Shown in pieces: positions 56,635 through 64,000 of a stretch of 64,000 nt of DNA. The stretch lies in assembly GCF_046197875.1 (NCBI RefSeq), contig NZ_CP166991.1, positions 868,001 to 932,000 on the forward strand, read 5' to 3'. The notes under the pieces were generated by a model. That model saw only the letters and a list, made by a program, of their open reading frames with translations. It was not told where the DNA came from and made no database searches. Source of the stretch: Methanobrevibacter_A acididurans. GTDB lineage: Archaea; Methanobacteriota; Methanobacteria; Methanobacteriales; Methanobacteriaceae. Both the position numbers and the translations under genes were made by a program. Positions within the stretch are counted from its first letter, which is position 1. The number at the start of each line of letters is the position of its first letter.

Positions 56635-56952
56635 TTAGAATACTTCATTAAGTACAGATAAGGATTTATTAAATGGTGGCATTCCAGAAGTTAATAAAAC
56701 CACTTTTAATACATCTAAAATTTCATCACGAGTGATGCCTAATTCCTTTTTAGCACTTTCCATTTGTTTTTTGATAGCTCTAGTATCTGAATTTGATGCT
56801 GCTATTCCAATAGCTATTAATTTTTGTGTTTTATAATCTAATGCTTTTCCATCCCATACTGCATTATTTATATCTACAATAGCTTGGTATAATTCTTCAT
56901 TATCATCTTTAACACGTTGCATGCTTTTACCATAGAATACTTCATCTTTCAT
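56635..56952 (-). CDS. Carboxymuconolactone decarboxylase-family protein lacking the CxxC
   Basis: 105 aa. The AhpD-like alpha fold is clear: DYKTQKLIAIGIAASNSDTRAIKKQM (~39-64) and ITRDEILDVLKVVLLTSGMPPF (~72-94). In active AhpD proteins the first segment carries C-x2-C plus His; here it reads ASNSDTRA, without Cys. So it cannot be a thiol peroxidase partner of the AhpD sort, though gamma-CMD-type members also lack the Cys. Substrate unknown. It lies alone with its own leader. Confidence 0.85.
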   Translation of the reverse strand: MKDEVFYGKSMQRVKDDNEELYQAIVDINNAVWDGKALDYKTQKLIAIGIAASNSDTRAIKKQMESAKKELGITRDEILDVLKVVLLTSGMPPFNKSLSVLNEVF

Positions 56953-57007
56953 TTAATGACCTCCAATTAATATTAATTATATACTACTTTTAGTAATATA
57001 AAGTTTT

Positions 57008-58201
57008 TTATATTAATTCATTTAATGCATTTTCAAATTCATTAACTTTAATCTCCCAATCACTACTTTTAACAAATTCTCTACCATTTTTAGCTATTTC
57101 ATCATATTCCCCTTTATTTAATATATTTTGTACAGTATCAAGAACTTCACATGCATTATCCACATAAACAATACCATGATTCTCACCAAATTCATTATAA
57201 ATTCCAGGTAGTTTAGTTGCAATAACGACTTTTTGCATTGCTAAATATTCATATAACTTAATTGGTACAATATCTTGCATTATTTCTTCATCTTTATATG
57301 CAGGAAGCAAACAAAATGTTGATGATGCTAAAAATTCAGGTATTTTAATATAAGGTTGACGTCCTGTGAGAATAAGTTGATCTTTAAGATTATATTCTTC
57401 TTTTATTTTTAGTAAGTCTTCATAGGCATCCCCATCACCTACAATTAAAATTTTCATTTTAGAATATTTTTCCTTATTTTCCCCTAATTTTTTAGCTAAT
57501 TCTTTCATTCCAGCAAAATTATAAATAAATCCCATAAAAAAGAGAACTATATCATCTGATTGGATATTATATTCATCATAGATTTTTGAAGCATCTAATT
57601 TAGGATTATACTTTTTTAAATCTATACCTGCATCAATTAATATTGTTTTATCTGGATTAGATCCTAGGGATATTGCTAATTCTGATAGTTTTTGATTAAT
57701 TGTTATTACTAAATCAGAATTTTTTAATGATTTAGTGAAAACTTGTTTTCCTATGCCTTGAAAGATTTTTTCAGGAATTAATGCATATAAATTATCTATT
57801 AAATAGTATACAAATGGTATATTGTATTTCTTTGCTAGTTTACTTCCATTATAAGAATTAAGTAATCCTAATCCTAAAATAATGTCTGGTTTAAATTCTA
57901 ATATTTGTTTTTTAATCTCTTTTTGGTGAGTGAAATACATACTTACATAATTTAATCCTTTAATTTTTATGAAACTTGGACGTATTACAGTAATATTTGT
58001 TTTTGGGTTGACTTTACAAACATTATTATGTTCTTCGCGGTTATAGATTAATCCATTACTCTCTTTATCATTAGACCAATCGATTGGATAATCAATAACT
58101 CTTATTTGATGTCCTCTCCCATCCATTCGATCCATAAGATGATGTTGTTGATGAGGGTTTCTTTTTAACCAGTCAGATTCTTGTAATACTAAAATTTTCA
58201 T
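57008..58201 (-). CDS. Glycosyltransferase, GT4-like
   Basis: 397 aa with AAGGACTT upstream. GT-B fold: an N-lobe with VLQESDWLKRNPHQQHHLMDRM and PDIILGLGLLNSYNGSKLAK, and a C-lobe with FFMGFIYNFAGMKELAK (~228), ILIVGDGDAYEDLLK (~252) and VPIKLYEYLAMQKVVIA (~325, the EX7E-like donor site). It moves a sugar from a nucleotide sugar to an unknown acceptor, probably an envelope glycan. An epimerase gene that could feed it lies 1.3 kb further (59534-60532). Confidence 0.9.
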   Translation of the reverse strand: MKILVLQESDWLKRNPHQQHHLMDRMDGRGHQIRVIDYPIDWSNDKESNGLIYNREEHNNVCKVNPKTNITVIRPSFIKIKGLNYVSMYFTHQKEIKKQILEFKPDIILGLGLLNSYNGSKLAKKYNIPFVYYLIDNLYALIPEKIFQGIGKQVFTKSLKNSDLVITINQKLSELAISLGSNPDKTILIDAGIDLKKYNPKLDASKIYDEYNIQSDDIVLFFMGFIYNFAGMKELAKKLGENKEKYSKMKILIVGDGDAYEDLLKIKEEYNLKDQLILTGRQPYIKIPEFLASSTFCLLPAYKDEEIMQDIVPIKLYEYLAMQKVVIATKLPGIYNEFGENHGIVYVDNACEVLDTVQNILNKGEYDEIAKNGREFVKSSDWEIKVNEFENALNELI

Positions 58202-58374
58202 ATGCAGTTAAGTCCTTTTTAATTTTTTTATTAATTAAATTAATTTTTGGTTTTTTCTAGTAATTATAATTTTTTATTAAAATTAAATGTGAAATTAATT
58301 AAATTTTAGAAAGAATAATTATTTTATATATGCAAAACAAAAAGGATTAACATATAATATAAGAGGTCTTAAAT

Positions 58375-59031
58375 TTGAAAAACAAAATCATAATTTCTAA
58401 TTTAATGAAAATTTTAATTATTATAATTGGATTATGGGGTATTTATGAATCTATTACTAAATTTCCAAATAGTACAGTTAAATTATATTTTTACACTACT
58501 TTAACAAATATTGCTTGTATAATCTTTTCAATATTTTATTTATATAAAAACATAAATAAAAAAACATATAATGTAAATAAAGAAAGAATAATAAATATTA
58601 TTTATTATATCATAACTGTCTCCATTTTTATAGTGTCATTAACTTATAATTTAATTATATTTCCTAATTATCATACAAATCTTATTAATTATGGAATGGA
58701 AAATTTCATATTTCATTTAATTGTGCCAATATTATTTGTATGTGATTGGTTAATATTTGCTAAAAAGGATTCTTTAAATATTAAAAGTATTTATTATTGT
58801 TTAATACCATTTATAGCATATTTAATAGGTATTTATTTTAGAGCATTCTTTATTGGGACAAAAATTTTTAGTGGACCAAATAGTGGAAATTCTTTGTACC
58901 CTTATTTCTTTTTAGATATTGATAAATTAGGTTTAAGTAATGTAATCATCTATATTTTTATCATATTAATTTTAATATTAATATTAGAATATATATTAGA
59001 AAAATTTGGAAAAAAGATTAAATTAAACTAA
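58375..59031 (+). CDS. Pr6Pr family membrane protein
   Basis: 218 aa from TTG behind AGAGGT. Six hydrophobic helices are visible. The family blocks are FYTTLTNIACIIF (~39), NFIFHLIVPILFVCDWLIF (~109-127) and NSLYPYFFLDIDKLG (~167-181). The function of Pr6Pr proteins is unknown. It is transcribed with the following DUF3795 gene, 23 bases away. The protein is dominated by Ile, Leu, Asn and Phe, in keeping with the base composition. Confidence 0.7.
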   Translation: MKNKIIISNLMKILIIIIGLWGIYESITKFPNSTVKLYFYTTLTNIACIIFSIFYLYKNINKKTYNVNKERIINIIYYIITVSIFIVSLTYNLIIFPNYHTNLINYGMENFIFHLIVPILFVCDWLIFAKKDSLNIKSIYYCLIPFIAYLIGIYFRAFFIGTKIFSGPNSGNSLYPYFFLDIDKLGLSNVIIYIFIILILILILEYILEKFGKKIKLN

Positions 59032-59054
59032 AAAGTAAAAGGTTTTGAAAATTT

Positions 59055-59480
59055 ATGAAAATGCCTGAAATTATAAAAAATGAATATTTTGCTCCTTGTG
59101 GTTTTAATTGCCTATTATGTGAAAAACATTTAAAAAATGATAATGCTTGTCCAGGTTGTAGAATTAGTGATTCTGGTAAAAGTAAAAGTAGTTTAAAATG
59201 TAAGATTAAAAATTGTTTTGATAAAAAGAATTTTAAATATTGTCAACGATGCAGTGAATTCCCCTGTAAATTAATTAAGAAACATGATAAAAATTCAAAG
59301 AAAAGATATGGATTAAGCACAGTTGATAATTGTAAAAAATTAGAAAATTCAGGTATTGGTAAAATTTTAAAAATGGATTTAGATAAGTACACTTGTGAAA
59401 ATTGTGGTGGTGTAATCTGTTTCAATGATGAAACTTGTAGTGAATGTGGATTTGAATATATTGATATAAATAAAAAATAG
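59055..59480 (+). CDS. DUF3795 Cys-rich protein
   Basis: 141 aa with AAAGG before the ATG. Many paired Cys: FAPCGFNCLLC (residues ~13-23), CPGCRISD (~33), CKIKNC, CQRCSEFPC (~63-71), then a C-terminal ribbon CENCGGVICFNDETCSECG (~114-132). The first group is the DUF3795 zinc/metal domain, and the second is a typical zinc ribbon. The function is unknown. It ends at a strong hairpin-like terminator. Confidence 0.85.
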   Translation: MKMPEIIKNEYFAPCGFNCLLCEKHLKNDNACPGCRISDSGKSKSSLKCKIKNCFDKKNFKYCQRCSEFPCKLIKKHDKNSKKRYGLSTVDNCKKLENSGIGKILKMDLDKYTCENCGGVICFNDETCSECGFEYIDINKK

Positions 59481-59484
59481 TTAT

Positions 59485-59515
59485 AAAAGAGGGAAAATTC
59501 CCCTTTTTTAAAAAA
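59485..59515 (+). terminator. Hairpin terminator between convergent genes
   Basis: AAAAGAGGGAA ... TTCCCCTTTTTT forms an imperfect inverted repeat ending in T6. It is followed by an A7 and TTTCCC block, so it may also serve the convergent gene from the other side. Confidence 0.55.
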
Positions 59516-59533
59516 ATTTCCCTTTTTCTATGT

Positions 59534-60532
59534 TTAATCAAATTCTGCTGATTTTTGAATGTCTTCCCAATTGTTTTCAAACCATTCATGTACTTTTATG
59601 AGTCCATCATCAAAGCTTACAGTTGGTTTGTATCCAAGAATATCATGTGCTTTATCTATACAACTTAAAAGTTTAGTTTTTGCATCCCAATTACGGCGTT
59701 CTGCATATGCTATTCCTTCTGTATTTCCAGTTAATTCATTTACTCTATTAGCCATATCTATTACTCGATGATCTTGTCCAGACCCTAAGTTAATAGCTTC
59801 TCCTATTGCTTCTTCTTCTATACCCATTGCAAGTAATCCACTTACTATATCTTCTACAAATGTCCAGTCACGAGTTTCTGTTCCATTTCCTGTAATTGGT
59901 AAAGCGAGATTATTCATACTCCAATAAAAAAAGTTAGGTATTACATTTCTATATTTTCCTGGTACTTCTCCGGGACCAAATACATTGAAGAATCTTGCAT
60001 TTACTATTGGTAAATCATAAAGGTTATGGAAGTAATTAGTATATAGTTCACCAAGTAATTTTGTTACTTGGTATGGGGTGTGTAAGGAGATTGAAATGTC
60101 ATCTTCTTTAAATGGCATTTTACTGTCTAAACCATATACTCCACATCCACTACTTGAGAATATGAATCTATCTACATTAGTGAGTTGGGAGTATTGTAAA
60201 ACTTTTAACATTCCTAAACCATTTACCATTAAATCTGTTTCAGGCATATCTACACTATTTTGATTTGCAAAGTGAGCAGCTAAATGGAAAACAATGTCTG
60301 GACTTTGTTTAAATACTCTTTTTAAGACTTCATCATCACGAATATCCCCTTCAATAAGTTCTATTTGATCATAATCAGGAACATTCCATTCATAAGCAGA
60401 AGACATATTATCTAAAATAATTACTTTTTCAGCATTTAATTCTGATAAAGCTTTTGTTAAGTTACTACCAACACATCCTGCTCCACCTGTCACAAGGACA
60501 GTTTTTCCTTCATATTCGTTATAAGTTCTCAT
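59534..60532 (-). CDS. NAD-dependent epimerase/dehydratase (GalE-like)
   Basis: 332 aa from the ATG at 60530-60532; an in-frame TTG three codons earlier is less likely and neither has a ribosome site, so the mRNA may be leaderless. Extended SDR: VTGGAGCVGSNL (~14-25, NAD loop), DIRDDEVLKRVF, HLAAHFANQNSV (~86), FSSSGCGVYG (~125), the TPYQVTK active site (YxxxK, ~152-158) and ARFFNVFGPGEVPGKYRN. UDP-sugar epimerase or UDP-glucuronate decarboxylase are both possible; substrate not readable. Confidence 0.9.
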   Translation of the reverse strand: MRTYNEYEGKTVLVTGGAGCVGSNLTKALSELNAEKVIILDNMSSAYEWNVPDYDQIELIEGDIRDDEVLKRVFKQSPDIVFHLAAHFANQNSVDMPETDLMVNGLGMLKVLQYSQLTNVDRFIFSSSGCGVYGLDSKMPFKEDDISISLHTPYQVTKLLGELYTNYFHNLYDLPIVNARFFNVFGPGEVPGKYRNVIPNFFYWSMNNLALPITGNGTETRDWTFVEDIVSGLLAMGIEEEAIGEAINLGSGQDHRVIDMANRVNELTGNTEGIAYAERRNWDAKTKLLSCIDKAHDILGYKPTVSFDDGLIKVHEWFENNWEDIQKSAEFD

Positions 60533-60835
60533 AAAAATCAATTTTTAATTTATATTATTTATTATATATTGTCATAATTATTTATAAAATTTAATATTAC
60601 TAATTAAATAAAATATTTTAAATTTAATAATTTTTTTATAAATTTTTTTAAAAAACCAAAAAGTTCATTATAAATTTTATTTTTTCAAAAATAGATTAGA
60701 TTAAACAATACACTCCTCTAAATTTTCTATTTTTTTAAAAAAAATTTATTAAATTAAAATTCTTTTTGTTAATAATGAAAGCACTAAAAAAATTTATTTA
60801 TCCTAAAAAAACTATTAAATGAAAATATGATAAAT
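60533..60835. other. AT-rich gap
   Basis: 303 bases with no ORF or RNA recognised. An ATATATAATAAATA tract near 60565 could be the TATA region of the epimerase gene on the minus strand. Confidence 0.35.
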
Positions 60836-61471
60836 TTATTTTCGTGCTCTTCCAATTTTACGTGCTATAACTAGTTCACCTACACTAATTAAACCTGCAA
60901 AGAAATTTTCTAAACCACGTGTAGCCCAAATTGCTTCACCGAAAGTAGCTTTTTTAATGTTTTCTTCATACTCTTCAGGAGTTATTTTTATACCTGTTTG
61001 TTTAGTGGATACAACTGCTGAAGCTTCCATTAAATCTTGCCAATTTACGCCTTTTAAACTTTTTAACATTGCTTCATATAATTTATAAACTTTAATATCA
61101 TATAAGTCACTGAAAGTTTTAATCATATCAAAAGATCTAATGATTCCTATTACTTGGTCCTCTTTATTTAAAACTGGAATACTTACAAGTTTACGATTAG
61201 TAGTTTCAATTACAGCTAAACGTGCTTGTTCTCCTTCATATATTGTCCATACTTCTTCAAATGAGTGCATTACTTCAGATACAATATCTTTATTTTCTCT
61301 TAAACCTCTTGTAATATCTAAACTTGTTACCCATCCTACTAATTTCATATCAGAATCAAGAATAGGGTAAGTGAATACTTTATGATCTTCCATGATTTTA
61401 CTTACATCATTTATGGAATCATTAACAGTTCCATATATGAAATTTTTATCCATCATTTGTTTTGCTTTCAT
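60836..61471 (-). CDS. Tandem CBS-domain protein
   Basis: 211 aa. Two CBS motifs: residues 1-~56 (TVNDSINDVSKIMEDHKVFTYPIL, KLVGWVTSLDITRG) and ~63-122 (YEGEQARLAVIETTNRKLVSIPVL, QVIGIIRSFDMIK). CBS pairs bind adenosine nucleotides. The last ~90 residues are not CBS and contain IKITPEEYEENIKKATFGEAIWA, which looks helical. It sits between the epimerase and a polyferredoxin, and a sensing role for redox or energy state is an inference. The polyferredoxin gene ends 53 bases before it, so they may share a transcript. Confidence 0.87.
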   Translation of the reverse strand: MKAKQMMDKNFIYGTVNDSINDVSKIMEDHKVFTYPILDSDMKLVGWVTSLDITRGLRENKDIVSEVMHSFEEVWTIYEGEQARLAVIETTNRKLVSIPVLNKEDQVIGIIRSFDMIKTFSDLYDIKVYKLYEAMLKSLKGVNWQDLMEASAVVSTKQTGIKITPEEYEENIKKATFGEAIWATRGLENFFAGLISVGELVIARKIGRARK

Positions 61472-61524
61472 TATTAATTACCTCAAAAAATTTTTAAATT
61501 TAATTATTTATAAATTTTATACAT

Positions 61525-62352
61525 CTACTCTATTGGTTTCATTTCTAATGCTCTTACAGGACACCGTATAGTGCACTCTTGACATCTAATACATTTATTA
61601 TCTTGTAAAACCGCTTTACCATCAATTACTTTTATTGCTCCTGTAGGACAATTTTCTTCACATAAAAAGCATCCTACACATAAATCATCATCAACATGTA
61701 TTTTATTATAAATTTGTACAGGTCCCACATAACGTTTTAAATTAATTACTTCTTGTGTACATAAATTAGCACAAGATCCACAACCTACACATAAATCTTC
61801 ATTAATAAATGGATATTTATGTTCATCATCCATTTCAGGATATATTTTACCTGTTTTTTCTTCTATGTAAAGTTTAGATCTCATTTGTATAGCATCAGTA
61901 GGACAATATTTAGTACAAGTTCCACACATTATACAATTTTCCCTATTAAAACCTATTTCTTCCATTCTAACTATTCTATGAGGAACTTTAACTTCAGTTA
62001 TATCATAAATTACATTTTCATTATTTATAACTTTAGTATTACCTTCTAATACATATATTGCTGAAATTGGACATGATTGGGCGCATATTTCACATTTCAC
62101 ACAATTATCTAAAATTTTTGCACGTATACCTGCATTCGATGAACGTATTGCATCTACAGGACATTCTTCAACACACAGATTACATCTAACACAACGTGGA
62201 GAAATATTAATATATTTATCAATATTATGATAATCATCAATATTGACTTTTAATTCTTTATTCTCATCCAAATCCACAGATTTAAGGACTATTTCCCGTT
62301 TTAATTCTTCAATGTCCTTTTTAAATCTAATTTCCATGTCCTTTACCTTCAT
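61525..62352 (-). CDS. Polyferredoxin with six [4Fe-4S] motifs
   Basis: 275 aa. After a helical N-terminus (residues 1-~45) come six C-x2-C-x2-C-x3-C motifs: CVRCNLCVEECP, CVKCEICAQSCP, CIMCGTCTKYCP, CVGCGSCANLCT, CVGCFLCEENCP and CIRCQECTIRCP. The fourth ends in CT, losing the usual CP. Such proteins carry electrons between hydrogenase, heterodisulfide reductase and formylmethanofuran dehydrogenase. The Ftr gene is nearby, so a link with the first steps of CO2 reduction is possible. Confidence 0.93.
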   Translation of the reverse strand: MKVKDMEIRFKKDIEELKREIVLKSVDLDENKELKVNIDDYHNIDKYINISPRCVRCNLCVEECPVDAIRSSNAGIRAKILDNCVKCEICAQSCPISAIYVLEGNTKVINNENVIYDITEVKVPHRIVRMEEIGFNRENCIMCGTCTKYCPTDAIQMRSKLYIEEKTGKIYPEMDDEHKYPFINEDLCVGCGSCANLCTQEVINLKRYVGPVQIYNKIHVDDDLCVGCFLCEENCPTGAIKVIDGKAVLQDNKCIRCQECTIRCPVRALEMKPIE

Positions 62353-62366
62353 TATATTTTATTAAT

Positions 62367-63404
62367 TTATTTTAATAAAGCTTCAAATTCTTCTAAATCT
62401 TTTTTATTTGGAAGATTATTTAGACCTTTACCACTTATAGATAAAGATGCGACCCAATTACCTAATTTACATGAATTTTCTAAAGAATATTTATTTAAAT
62501 AACCATATAAAAATCCTGCATTAAAACAATCTCCTGCAGCAGTAGTATCAACTACATCCACTTCATATGCAGGGATTTTTACTTCTTGTAAACTATTTAT
62601 AGCATAAACACCTTTACTTCCGTTTTTAACAACTACTGTGTCTATACCTTCATCTAATAAATGAACACTAATATCTCTAAAAGTTAAATTATCTTCTTCT
62701 TTTAAATTAAATTTTTCACAAAAATAATCTTTAAATAATAACATTAACTCATTTTTATTTATTAAAAGTATATTGGTCCTTTGAAGTATTTTACGTAAAC
62801 CATTAACTCCTTTTTTAACATATAACATTCCTGGATCAAAACTTAATATTACTGAATCATTTAATTTATCTAATAACTCATTTTGAGCATGAAAACTTTC
62901 ACCTACAAAACTAGTATAATGTAAAATTTTTGTTTGATTTATAAAATAATGATTTAATTCACTAATAACTATATCATCGTTTACTCCAGGATCAACATAT
63001 AAAGATCTAACACCATTTTTATCAACAAATCCTAAAACTTTCCCAGAATGACCTTCTTCAGCATAGATTAAATGGTTTAAGAATACTCCACTTTTTGCTA
63101 AATTCATTTCTAACATATCACCATCATCATCTGTTGCAATTTTACCAATATAAGATGTTGGTAATCCCAGTTTGGATAAAGCAATCATAGTATTAGCTGC
63201 TGATCCTCCTGGTGATGATGTTTCAGATTTAATAAATGTTTCTTCATCGGGACCTACGATTTCATCTACATAAAATAGTTTATCTAAATTTAAAGCTCCA
63301 AATCCTATGACTTTTACTTTTAAATCATCATCCATCACAACATCAGGTTTGGGCATATTTGTATCAGATCTTAAATATTGATTTTTATCTTCATTATTAG
63401 TCAT
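62367..63404 (-). CDS. PfkB-family carbohydrate kinase
   Basis: 345 aa. The N-terminus has a ~30-residue polar extension, then IGFGALNLDKLFYVDEI (~33-49) and TSSPGGSAANTMIALSKLG (~67-85), the first PfkB signature. The second signature is DVVDTTAAGDCFNAGFLYGYL (~283-303), where most kinases have DTTGAGD, so Gly is replaced by Ala before the catalytic AGD. Ribokinase-type sugars or nucleosides are possible substrates. It lies 14 bases upstream of the polyferredoxin gene and 26 downstream of ftr. Confidence 0.92.
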   Translation of the reverse strand: MTNNEDKNQYLRSDTNMPKPDVVMDDDLKVKVIGFGALNLDKLFYVDEIVGPDEETFIKSETSSPGGSAANTMIALSKLGLPTSYIGKIATDDDGDMLEMNLAKSGVFLNHLIYAEEGHSGKVLGFVDKNGVRSLYVDPGVNDDIVISELNHYFINQTKILHYTSFVGESFHAQNELLDKLNDSVILSFDPGMLYVKKGVNGLRKILQRTNILLINKNELMLLFKDYFCEKFNLKEEDNLTFRDISVHLLDEGIDTVVVKNGSKGVYAINSLQEVKIPAYEVDVVDTTAAGDCFNAGFLYGYLNKYSLENSCKLGNWVASLSISGKGLNNLPNKKDLEEFEALLK

Positions 63405-63430
63405 GTGAATTTTACCTTTGTGTTATTTTT

Positions 63431-64000
63431 TTATTTTAAGATGTCTAACAAGTTAGTTGTATTATCGCCAAGTTTTCCTCCAAAATTACCTGCAGATATA
63501 CGTAAAACTCCAGGTACTTCGAGTATTGCATCTACACTATTTTTTATTGCTAAATTTAATTGTTTTTGATTCACAGAATTTAAAACTATTTCAGGAATAT
63601 AATTAACTCCATTAGGGACTTTAGATTCTTCACCTAATTTATTTTTTAATGAAGGACAGTAAGGATGATTTGAAGTTGGACCTATCCAAGGATAATTAGT
63701 TTCAGGTTTACTAGCAGCTGAACAAACTCCAAAAGGAGCAATTACTCCAGGAACATCCATGATTTCATCCATGATTAATTTTCCTGCTTCTAAAACAGCT
63801 TCTTTAGTTTCACAGAAATACCAATAATTTCCACCCATTATACCATCAGCATAACCAAATTTAGATTCGATTTGGAAGTCAGGTACTGCTATAGGAACAT
63901 TAATCATTTCTCGATTATATTCATTTATTTCCCATTCAAAACCATCACCACAATGTCCTACATTTCTCATCATTTCAATGTAACCTTCAGGATTATTTGT
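63431..64000 (-). CDS. ftr: Formylmethanofuran:tetrahydromethanopterin formyltransferase, C-terminal part
   Basis: The gene runs off the right edge; 189 codons are in view, about two thirds of the usual ~297-aa enzyme. The in-view part starts [25 protein letters not shown] and contains [34 protein letters not shown] (split for length) and [15 protein letters not shown], all clear Ftr blocks. Ftr moves the formyl group from formylmethanofuran to H4MPT, the second step of CO2 reduction to methane. It is the head of a unit with PfkB and the polyferredoxin. Confidence 0.95.
   Translation of the reverse strand, partial: TNNPEGYIEMMRNVGHCGDGFEWEINEYNREMINVPIAVPDFQIESKFGYADGIMGGNYWYFCETKEAVLEAGKLIMDEIMDVPGVIAPFGVCSAASKPETNYPWIGPTSNHPYCPSLKNKLGEESKVPNGVNYIPEIVLNSVNQKQLNLAIKNSVDAILEVPGVLRISAGNFGGKLGDNTTNLLDILK

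Overview
The window is chromosomal DNA from a very AT-rich methanogenic archaeon of the order Methanobacteriales, most likely Methanosphaera or a close relative. The evidence is a formylmethanofuran:H4MPT formyltransferase (Ftr) at the right edge, F420-linked FrhB-type proteins including a fused F420-dependent sulfite reductase, geranylgeranylglyceryl phosphate synthase, HMG-CoA reductase, ribosomal protein L40e, Tsr3, a Mur-ligase of the pseudomurein type, HerA/NurA/Mre11/Rad50, and many DUF families typical of this order (DUF4013, DUF169, DUF116). Genes start on ATG, GTG or TTG, usually behind a clear AGGAG/AGGTG ribosome site. I see no tRNA, rRNA, CRISPR array, insertion sequence or integrase.

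Layout. 1-3955: sensor kinases and membrane-tethered zinc-ribbon proteins, one truncated. 3988-10143: a giant helicase-nuclease (DUF4011/DUF3320 type). 10450-16496: a small orphan protein, an M42 peptidase, an FrhB-like protein whose domain order is circularly permuted, a nucleotidyltransferase, a VanW-like exported protein and a Mur-ligase. 16784-22330: MarR regulator, two DUF4013 membrane proteins, and a DUF169-glnA pair with a GGAA-N6-TTCC site (NrpR operator pattern) upstream. 22331-45256: a region dense in DNA repair genes. It holds an orphan CARF-like regulator, an ExoIII homologue missing its Asp-His motif, a UvrD helicase with a RecB-like nuclease, an MrfA-like helicase and an MrfB-like exonuclease, a TIR-like protein, Rad50-Mre11, and HerA-NurA. 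Redox genes (two EFR1 flavodoxin-ferredoxins, Fsr) and a sensor kinase broken by an in-frame stop are interspersed. 45281-64000: mostly household genes (lipid, ribosome, HMG-CoA reductase, SucD, PaaK-ACT, glycosyltransferase, epimerase, CBS protein, polyferredoxin, PfkB kinase, Ftr) with a second group of exported or zinc-ribbon proteins at 47.2-48.6 kb.

How the genes work together. HerA-NurA with Mre11-Rad50 is the archaeal double-strand-break resection machinery. The UvrD/RecB-like pair, the MrfA/MrfB-like pair, the giant helicase-nuclease and the ExoIII homologue add further repair or defence functions, making roughly 22-45 kb a repair neighbourhood. The points most worth a second look are the permuted FrhB protein, the ExoIII homologue without its catalytic His, the MrfAB-like pair in an archaeon, the interrupted kinase that has also lost its His box, the 12-C tract before a small orphan gene, and the candidate NrpR operator near glnA.
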